NCBI GenBank assembly: GCA_018221305.1
Contig: JAAOYK010000031.1
Span: 1-40,114 of the forward strand
Direction of reading: 5' to 3'
Source of the DNA: Candidatus Pacearchaeota archaeon
Lineage (GTDB): Archaea; Nanobdellota; Nanobdellia; Pacearchaeales; GW2011-AR1
DNA: 40,114 nucleotides
The position numbers and the translations under genes are program-made. Each line of letters opens with the position of its first letter. Positions within the stretch are counted from its first letter, which is position 1. Below are positions 28,758 to 37,200 of this stretch, piece by piece. Below the pieces are notes generated by a model that did no database searches, was not told the DNA's origin, and saw only the letters and a list, made by a program, of their open reading frames with translations.

Positions 28758-29272
28758 GTAAAGAAAAACTTGTACCACGCACTGAAGTTGTAACAAACTT
28801 AAGACCTTATTTACAAGACTTAGCAGATTCTACATCAATTTTAAGAATATTTAGGGATCGTGAAAAGATTACAGAATCGTGCATTCCACTAAAAGAAGAT
28901 AGAATCATTAAAGTGTATGGTATTACTGATTATGATCCATTATCTTCTAATCCACAAAATATGATCCCAGAAAGTAGAAAAAGGGCAGAAAATGGGATTA
29001 CATCAATAACTATTACGCCAAAGCTTGCAGGGCAGCATTTAACATTTTATTGGAGCGAACATAATTCTACAACTAAAAGGGTTGAAGAAGAAGTAAAAGT
29101 TCCAGATATCCTTAGTATTGGAGGAAAAGAAAACAGACAAACAATTAAGCTTAGCAATGGTGTTAATTATAGTTTTTTTCACAGATTAAAAAATGTGCAC
29201 AATCCATTTCGAGATTTTATGCAGCATGCACAAGATTTTAACCTAGAAGAGTTTGGATGGGGCTATTATTAG
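28754..29272 (+). CDS. Hypothetical protein (172 aa), translationally coupled to receiver protein
   Basis: 4-nt ATGA overlap with the receiver ORF. Confidence 0.7.
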   Translation: MSKEKLVPRTEVVTNLRPYLQDLADSTSILRIFRDREKITESCIPLKEDRIIKVYGITDYDPLSSNPQNMIPESRKRAENGITSITITPKLAGQHLTFYWSEHNSTTKRVEEEVKVPDILSIGGKENRQTIKLSNGVNYSFFHRLKNVHNPFRDFMQHAQDFNLEEFGWGYY

Positions 29273-29421
29273 GTGTATTATTAAAAACTACACTGCTTTT
29301 TAAACATATAAGCTCTTGCATAAGAATTATTCACATTTTCTAAAGTTATTACAAATAGAAAAAAATAATAAGGACTGTTACTTAATAATATCAGAATAAA
29401 TTGTACAAATTTTAACATAAA

Positions 29422-29796
29422 ATGATAAATGCGCAAGAAGATAAAGTAATGAAAAAACTTACACGAGCCTCAGCATACCTAGTTACTTATGCGCGAGAAA
29501 TTGTCAAATATGCAACAGAAGCACAAACTGAAGAAAAAACAGACGAATTGTTTAGGGATTATGAATTAGCACTAAAGTATAGCCAAAAGTACCATGAGGC
29601 GGCTGCACAAGCCTATAAGATGGCTGCTGAGGCAAATGAAGAAGGATTAGACATAAAATATAGCATAATGCCTGAACTTGAAAGCCTAGTCAAAGGACAT
29701 ATAAAAGATATTGAAAAAGTAGTAGAAAGACGTCGTAAAAGTCTTGGATTGAAAAGTTTGCAGGCACTTAAGCGAAAAATTAAACTTCGAGGCTAA
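29422..29796 (+). CDS. Helical hypothetical protein (124 aa)
   Basis: Intact ORF; Ala/Glu/Lys-rich helical composition. Confidence 0.65.
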   Translation: MINAQEDKVMKKLTRASAYLVTYAREIVKYATEAQTEEKTDELFRDYELALKYSQKYHEAAAQAYKMAAEANEEGLDIKYSIMPELESLVKGHIKDIEKVVERRRKSLGLKSLQALKRKIKLRG

Positions 29797-32644
29797 GAAT
29801 TTTAGAAATTCCTTCCTGCATTGTTACACCGTACAAATTATTTGAAGATTCTGAGATTAATGAATCATTATGAGTAATTATCAAATATTGGCCTTCTTTC
29901 ATATATTTTTTTAACAAATATGCCAAACGTTCACTATTTCTCCTATCAAGGGCTGCATCAATTTCATCAAAAATGTAAAAGCAATAGGGTCTAAACTCTT
30001 GTACAGCAAAAATTAATGACAAAGCAACCAAAGTTTGTTCACCACCTGACAAAGAAGTTACATCAAAATATTTTCCACCCCCAACCTTTACATGGATATT
30101 TAAGCCGCCATCAAAAATTTCTTTTTTGTCTTGTGGTTCTAAAGTAACAATACCCTTTGTAGACAATTGAGAAAAGTTTCGTGAAAAAAGATCATTAACA
30201 TCTTTTAAAGTACCAACAAAAGCCTTTTTCTTTTTACGATCAATTTGTGCAATGATTGTCAAAATTTCTTCTTTTTCATGCATTAACTGATCAACTTTTT
30301 CTTTGATTTTGTCATACTCAGCTTTTATTCCATCATAAACTTCTAATGCGCGCAAATTAACATTACCAATACGCGATAATATTCCTTCAGAATTTCGTTG
30401 ACGTTCTTGCAATTTTTCTATTGGTAAAGAAATTAATTCAACTCCTACAAATTCAGAAAACTCTTGCTCAAAAGTTTCTTTACGTGCATTAACCTGGGCA
30501 CGTTCTATCATTAAATTGTTAACATCATTTTCAAAAAGGCGTTTATCATTTTGCTGGTGCAAAAGATGACTTTCAAAAAACCTTATTTTGTCCTGAAGCT
30601 CGTTCTTTTTCTCAAACATTTTTTGATATTTTCTTTTCAAAACTTCAGCATTTTCTTCTTTTTCTTCAACAATGTTTTGTTTTTCATCTAATGTATCATT
30701 AATATCTTTTAAATCATCTTCAATATCTTGCCTATCGCGTAGGATTTGTTTTATCGCAAGACGAATACGTTCTAGTTCGCGTTGTTTAGTAGTTATCTCT
30801 ATTCCAAGATTTCTTTCCTCACTACGTGCAAGTTCGTTTACTTCTAAACGCAGGTTTTCATATTGTTCCTCACTAATGTTAATCTTTGAAAACTTATTAT
30901 CTAAAGTTTTTTTCTTTGTCATTAAATTTTTCAGTTCACCTTCAAAAATCTTTATCTGCTCATTATTACGTCTTAACTGATTCTTACGATCAGTCATTGA
31001 TTGAATTTTTACTAAATCAATCTCACGTTTATTAATCTCAATTGATATCTGGCCAATAGTATCTTTTATCTCATTTAATTTTGTACTTATCTCTTTTGCC
31101 TCATTTTCAGCTTTACCGATTAATTCTTTAGCATTTTTCATATCATTATTAGACTTGTTTACAACTTCATCAATATGCTCTTTAGTCATTTTTGTTTTAC
31201 ATAACGGACAAATGTCAAGTTTTGAAACTTGCACTTTTATTTTTTCAGCCTCGCCAATTATCTGATTTTGTATGGCTTCAATCTTTCCTTTTTCTATACT
31301 TACATTAGAAAACTGTTCTCTTGAATTTTTTTGTTTTTCAAGCTCTTGTTTTAATCTTATCAACGCGTCTTGATGCTGTTCAAGTGTCTCTTTAATATGC
31401 ACTTCTTTTTCAGTAGACTCTATTTGTTCCAAAACAAAATTTGATTCATTTTTAAGTGTTTGAATTTGTCTTTTTTTATCCTCTAATTGAGAATTAACAG
31501 TAGACAAATTAAACTTAATAAGATAAAATTTACGTTTAAGCTCGTCTAACTCTTCTAACTTCTTTTTTTTGTCACTCAAATCTTTTTTAGTATTTTTTCC
31601 TTTTTCTGTCTTCATTTCTTCAATCTCTTTAGTTGACGCTCCTATATCATTCTCAAGTGCACTTTTTCTTCTATCAAGCTCGTTTAACTGATTTTCAAAA
31701 TTTTCTTTACGAGCGATCATGCCAGCAATTTCTTGTTTCAAGGTAGAAATTTGGGCAATTAATGTATCTTGTTCAAGCCCTGAAGATTTTTGGATAGATT
31801 GCGAGATCTGGTTAACTTTTTCTGTTAGCGTATTAATCTCGTTTTTAGTTTTTTGGATCTGATACTCTTTTTTTTCAATTTCTTTTTTCTTTGTATCAGC
31901 ATGGCCAAGGATAATTTTTAATTCTTTAGCTTTTTCTTGAACCTTTCTGTCAATGATTGATGCTTTGCACCGTTTAACAGTTGACTCTAACTTTTTAAAA
32001 CGAAGAGCTTGCTCACGCTCGTTTTCCAGATTACGCATATAATTAGTACGTTCTCGAAGAACTGCGTTTATTTGTTTTAGTCTTGCATCTGTTCTGTCTA
32101 ACTCTTTTAAAGATTTTTGTTTACGCATCTCATACACAGAAATACCTGCAACTTCTTCTATGACTTTGCGTCTATCTTCTGCTGGCATTTTAACAAAACG
32201 TTCAATCTCTCCCTGCAAGATAATATTAAATCCGTGAGGATCAATACCTGCCTGAGACAAAAGTTCAAGAACTTCTTGACGTGTACGTGTTTCTTTATTA
32301 ATCTTGTACACACTTTGCCCATTCTTTTTAACAACTCTTCTAATTAATATTTCATCTTTATCAAGGGCAAAGGTTTTATTTTTGTTATCAAAAGTTATCT
32401 CAACAGATGCTTCATTGCTTCCTTTATACTGCTTATTTCCTGAAAAGATTAAATGAGAAGCTTTTGCTGCACGCATTGATTTTATTGACAAGCGGCCCAG
32501 AACAAAACATAGAGCGTCTGTGACATTAGATTTACCAGACCCGTTTGGACCTACTATTACATTAACATGTCTGTCCATATGCATCACTGTTTCTCTGGCA
32601 AAACTTTTGAAACCCTTCATCACCAGTTTTTTTACATAAGTCAT
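29780..32644 (-). CDS. smc: SMC-family chromosome segregation ATPase with central zinc-hook-like CPLC motif
   Basis: KGFKSF...VNVIVGPNGSGKSNVTDALCFVLG, NIILQGEIERFVKMPAEDRRKVIEEVAGI, LSGGEQTLVALSLIFAVQ, FYIFDEIDAALD; CPLC at residues 479-482 of 954; no hinge domain recognised. Confidence 0.95.
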   Translation of the reverse strand: MTYVKKLVMKGFKSFARETVMHMDRHVNVIVGPNGSGKSNVTDALCFVLGRLSIKSMRAAKASHLIFSGNKQYKGSNEASVEITFDNKNKTFALDKDEILIRRVVKKNGQSVYKINKETRTRQEVLELLSQAGIDPHGFNIILQGEIERFVKMPAEDRRKVIEEVAGISVYEMRKQKSLKELDRTDARLKQINAVLRERTNYMRNLENEREQALRFKKLESTVKRCKASIIDRKVQEKAKELKIILGHADTKKKEIEKKEYQIQKTKNEINTLTEKVNQISQSIQKSSGLEQDTLIAQISTLKQEIAGMIARKENFENQLNELDRRKSALENDIGASTKEIEEMKTEKGKNTKKDLSDKKKKLEELDELKRKFYLIKFNLSTVNSQLEDKKRQIQTLKNESNFVLEQIESTEKEVHIKETLEQHQDALIRLKQELEKQKNSREQFSNVSIEKGKIEAIQNQIIGEAEKIKVQVSKLDICPLCKTKMTKEHIDEVVNKSNNDMKNAKELIGKAENEAKEISTKLNEIKDTIGQISIEINKREIDLVKIQSMTDRKNQLRRNNEQIKIFEGELKNLMTKKKTLDNKFSKINISEEQYENLRLEVNELARSEERNLGIEITTKQRELERIRLAIKQILRDRQDIEDDLKDINDTLDEKQNIVEEKEENAEVLKRKYQKMFEKKNELQDKIRFFESHLLHQQNDKRLFENDVNNLMIERAQVNARKETFEQEFSEFVGVELISLPIEKLQERQRNSEGILSRIGNVNLRALEVYDGIKAEYDKIKEKVDQLMHEKEEILTIIAQIDRKKKKAFVGTLKDVNDLFSRNFSQLSTKGIVTLEPQDKKEIFDGGLNIHVKVGGGKYFDVTSLSGGEQTLVALSLIFAVQEFRPYCFYIFDEIDAALDRRNSERLAYLLKKYMKEGQYLIITHNDSLISESSNNLYGVTMQEGISKILSLEV

Positions 32645-32691
32645 GTGTTAATTAAAGAAATAGTGTTTTTAAAGTTTGTTTGGATTCATTA

Positions 32692-33072
32692 TTAGTCCCA
32701 GTATCCTGTTCCTTTCCAATATTCTTGTGTGAGCCACTCTTTTCCATGTTCTGAGATTATCTTTGAAGAAGCCTTAATAAGCCCGTGGCGATCATCTGTT
32801 AATTTTTCTAATTCAGAATCATTTAATCTTTTTAAGGATTCATTACCTTTAACAAGGCGGTCTTCTGTGATTGCAAAAACACCCATTTCAGTATATTCAT
32901 ACCCTGGAAGTCCGCTCCCAAATGCATCCATTGTTAGATAAAAATGTTCTGCACTCCCTTTTTCTCCTACCTCTATATCTTCGAGAGGAATTACATAAGA
33001 ATTTTGTTCAAATTTTACTCGTCGTAAAAAAATAGTTCCCTTAGGAATTATATCTTTTTTAATTGCTACCAT
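32692..33072 (-). CDS. Hypothetical protein (126 aa)
   Basis: Intact ORF between smc and rnhB. Confidence 0.65.
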   Translation of the reverse strand: MVAIKKDIIPKGTIFLRRVKFEQNSYVIPLEDIEVGEKGSAEHFYLTMDAFGSGLPGYEYTEMGVFAITEDRLVKGNESLKRLNDSELEKLTDDRHGLIKASSKIISEHGKEWLTQEYWKGTGYWD

Positions 33073-33126
33073 TTTAAAAAAATAAACTTTTTGTTTATAA
33101 TAATTTGTGTGTTCGATTAGATAGGC

Positions 33127-33777
33127 TTAGAAGTCTTCTATACTTTTCTGACCAACAGGCCGGGCATACCTTTGATAAGTACTCCATGATTTTCTGAAAA
33201 TTTCTGGACACTTGTCCCAATTCTCTTTAACAAACGCTATAGTTTTTGGATCAGCAGGATAACCAGACCCAATAAGACCATATTTTTCTTTAATTTTCTC
33301 AACTTGACGTTCTCGTTCAACTTTTGCCAAAATCGATGCAGCTGCTGAAGTTTTATAATTAACATCTGCTTTATGTTCAACAATTAATTCAATTTCTTTA
33401 TTTGTTACAAGATTTTGTAGATATTCTTTATACGCTTTCTCATTAATGCTTGGACAGTCAATGATTGCAACATCTGGGTTTAGCTTGTTAATAATTTCTG
33501 CTTGTTTATGCGCTTCTAACCAGTTTAAGTTTAGTTCTCCTGAAAAGATTGCAGCGTCTATTACTTCTGGTTCTACGACCAAAACTTCATATTTTACACC
33601 TGGAATAGAACGTATATCTTTGTCAAGTTTTACGCGCTGCTTTTGCCATAAGGTTTTAGAGTCGCGTGCTTTTTCTATTAAAGGTATATCTTCTTTGTCA
33701 AGCATTACGCCTGCAATAACCATTGGACCAATTACTGGGCCTCTTCCTGCTTCGTCAATTCCTAGAACTTTTGTCAT
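33127..33777 (-). CDS. rnhB: Ribonuclease HII
   Basis: VLGIDEAGRGPVIGPMVIAG; AAASILAKVERERQVEKI; GSGYPADPKT. Confidence 0.96.
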   Translation of the reverse strand: MTKVLGIDEAGRGPVIGPMVIAGVMLDKEDIPLIEKARDSKTLWQKQRVKLDKDIRSIPGVKYEVLVVEPEVIDAAIFSGELNLNWLEAHKQAEIINKLNPDVAIIDCPSINEKAYKEYLQNLVTNKEIELIVEHKADVNYKTSAAASILAKVERERQVEKIKEKYGLIGSGYPADPKTIAFVKENWDKCPEIFRKSWSTYQRYARPVGQKSIEDF

Positions 33778-33925
33778 TATGTACCCCTACTTTAGAAATA
33801 AAAAATGTCTACTTTATAAATATAGTTGAAATATAACAAGACATCACTAAGAAATAGTCATAAAAATAGGACAATAGTTAGTTTTATAAATCCCCTGGGG
33901 CTGAAAATTGTATGTATACGCATAT

Positions 33926-34001
33926 AGCGGGGTGGAGAAGTCTGGAGTTCTCGCCGGGCCCATAACCCGGAGGTCGCGTGGTTCAAATCCCGCCCCCGCT
34001 A
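33926..34001 (+). tRNA. Initiator tRNA-Met (CAU)
   Basis: Hand-folded cloverleaf: acceptor AGCGGGG/CCCCGCT, D stem GAGA/TCTC, anticodon stem CCGGG/CCCGG with loop CCCATAA, T loop TTCAAAT, discriminator A. A1-U72 and three G-C pairs in the anticodon stem are initiator hallmarks. Confidence 0.9.
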
Positions 34002-34092
34002 TTAATATTATTTTTCTATTAGAGCTATTTATATAAAGCATTAATTTATTTTGTTGTAGAAAAAGAGAAGAAGCAAAACAAAGACACTAAAT

Positions 34093-34114
34093 AAACTACC
34101 CCTTTAGGTAGTTT
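34093..34114. repeat. Hairpin AAACTACC-CCTTTA-GGTAGTTT
   Basis: Perfect 8-bp arms read directly; followed by GATTCAC. Confidence 0.7.
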
Positions 34115-34209
34115 GATTCACGGTTGGGGCGTAATACCTTTATGTGACCTGAGAGTGATGTACTTTGTCTGCATTATGGGTTTTGTCTACAAAATTGTTT
34201 ACATTAGAA

Positions 34210-37200
34210 TTATTTCTTTCCACCCGTCTTCCTAAACCCAAAAAACCAAACAATCCCTGCAATAATAACTATAACAACAACAATCACTCCAATCAACCAA
34301 TAAAACCATGTATTCATGCCTCCACTAGCAAATCCACCTTCCTCTCCGATCCTATCACCCTCATCTTGACCTTCACCACTTTCTGCAGAATCCACACCAT
34401 CACCTTCACCTGCAGAAACCACCTCAATCGCTTCATTAATCTCTGTCAAGGTCAAATTAGCCTTCACCCCTGCAATAGAATTCAACTTAACCAATAAATC
34501 ATAAAAAGAATTATTATTCAGGTCAAACTTTTTTTCCTGCCCAACACTAATAAGAAAATTAATTGGATCTGAAGTCAAAGTAATATTAACAATACTATCA
34601 ATGATAGACTTAACCTCCAAACTATGATTTTCGCCTTTAGAACTAAAACTAACCCGGTCACCTTTAGCTAATTGTGCAGCATACCCAGACTTAATCTCTT
34701 CCTTACTGGCAGTATACGTCATGGCTACAACTCCTCCTCCACCACCGCTACTCCCCCCAGGATCGTTATTAACATCCACTGGTGTTTCACCTGCTGAGTA
34801 AACAGAAAAACTTGTTACATTAAACACAAAATTCCCAGAACCATAACTAACTTCCACGCAATCCGAACAAACTGCCCCATCTTTTAATACTCTAGGATTA
34901 GTATAAGTCAGATTATAGAGTGAAAGTGTCGCAGGTTCATTAAGTTCAGGCAATACACTACTGTTTAAAGAGATCCTGTTAAAACTTATATTAACATGCT
35001 CACTAATATTAACAAAAGTACTATTTAATGTGACAGAATCAAAACTCATCTTGCCACTGCTTGTCTGTTCGATTACTATTGGAATATTAACAAAATCAGT
35101 CAGATTAGTAAAATTTGTTGTGATTCCATCAAACTCAGAATAATTAATCACTGGCCTGAAAACATTTAATGTTATATTATTGCTTGCCACACTAATAACA
35201 TTAGTTCCATTAAAAGTGATATACCGTGTCCCGTTCCAACCAACATCTGGCACTAACGTAACAATAGAAGTTGTCTGATTTATATCAACACTTATATTCA
35301 AAACAGTAGTATTAGTATAAGTCAAACTATCACTGTCTATGTCTGTAAAATACTGACTCAAATTCAAAGTTAAATTCGAATTCATGACCCAGCTCTTATT
35401 AGAAATCACTGAAAATTCTGGAACAGAATTTAATATTATCAAGATGGAAGAGTTGTACCAATTGCTCCAGTCAGTTCCATCATTTACTCTTACAGAAAAT
35501 GTCCAGTTTTCTCCTTTTGTAGTATACCCCGACGTTACCGACGACAAATTCGCTAAACCCACAACCTCTGTATCATTCCTATACCATTTTGTTTCATTTA
35601 GTGTTTCCACTGAAGACTCAACATCATTAAACACATAAACTCCGGTTAATGTCTCGTTCGTCTTATTCAAACCCAAAGCAGTAAGATTCACGCCTGATAC
35701 CCAAGGAACATCATTAACAGCATTCACACTAACAATAAAACTATCATTTGCCCAAGCACTCCCATCTGTCACGTTAACAATAATTGTTGAAGACCCAGAC
35801 GCATTAGCCAAAGGAGTTGAGCAATTCAAATAATAAGCAACACTAACATTATAAACAATACAGTTGATCAATGAAGAATTACTTTGGCTTTGCACATAAA
35901 ATGTTAAATTGTCCAAGTCAGTATCAGACCCATACAATGACAAATTATAAAATTTGTCAGCAGGCGCCACATCTTCATTAGTTGAATTGTCAGGAATCCC
36001 AGACAATACAGGTAAAGAATTTGCTACAACAAAACTTTGCAAACCTCCAATCTGCAGATTGCCTGCAGAATCATTTGCATAATATCTCCAGCTCACATTA
36101 ACATCCTTAGAATAATTCCCAGAATTTAACACAAACGAATAAACATCTCCAGAAGAACTCAATGAAGAATAATTAACAAAACTCCCGCTTGAATTAACAG
36201 AGATCCATACATCATCTAATCCCACCCCAGTATCACTTACTGTCGCGTTCAGAGTAACACTTGTGTTCGTATAAACAGTTGTCAAACTTTTATTCTCTGA
36301 CCCTACGCTCGGAGCAGTAGTATCAATAGTAAAAGCCCTAACACTCGAGTTCTCCACATTAGTGACATTATCTCCTGCCTGTATCTTCCATAAATATGTC
36401 CCATCCCCTTCACCACTTAAATTAATTGTAAAGATATAATTAGTATCATTAGCCCCAGAACTGTTTGTCTCATTAAGGTGCCACCCTCCGCCCCAATTCC
36501 CCCACAAACTCACACTACTCAGATTCAAGTTATCAGCAACTGTCACGTTAAACATAATATTATACGAGCTAAGGTTAGCTCCAGCAACAGGAGAATTAAG
36601 CGTCACAACCGGCCTATCAAGGTCTGCCAGCGTCGTAAAACTCTGTGCCGCTGACCAATTACCAGCTTCAAGGCCTGTATCAATTGTCTGCACACTCCAA
36701 TAATATGTAGTTGAAGGCGAAAGTCTGTCAACCTTCAAAGTAAAATTCTTCCGCTGCATCATGTTACCAAAGTAGCCGAATGCAGTTCCACCGCGACTTG
36801 CATCCCCTGCACCGCCATAAATACCACTGATAATACTATGGTTATTTGCACTAGTCCCTAGCTTAAGATTGTAATATAATCCTGTAGAAATTGTCTCATT
36901 ATCCGACCCATTAAGCCATCCTAAGGCTATTTCTCTGTTATTATAAGCATATGAAAAACTTGCTGGAGGGGTTGGTGCAACATTAGGTGTTGTTATGTTA
37001 TTTATGTAGACTTTCTGAGATTTTATTACAACCAAATCCAAATCTCCATCATTATCAATATCCCCCCAGATTGCTGAGCCATCTCTCTCACCTGTTAAAT
37101 TAGATTCTGCGGTTGTATCTCTTGCAAAAGCAGACCCGTTATTTCCTATAATATGGATTTCATCCCCTCCCAAATTAACTAAATCTAAATATCCATTATT

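Noticed and set aside
33847-34041. 64-aa minus-strand ORF containing 'GAGFEPRDLRVMGPARTPDFSTPL'
   Set aside because: This is the familiar spurious translation of a tRNA gene; the locus is the initiator tRNA
34130-34200. Possible C/D box sRNA (CCTGAG and GTGATGT strings)
   Set aside because: Boxes are in the wrong order/spacing and C box is imperfect; insufficient support
34165-34497. 110-aa plus-strand ORF over the end of the giant surface gene
   Set aside because: Low-complexity Asn/Ser/Thr/Pro translation antisense to the real gene's Gly/Glu-rich and TM region
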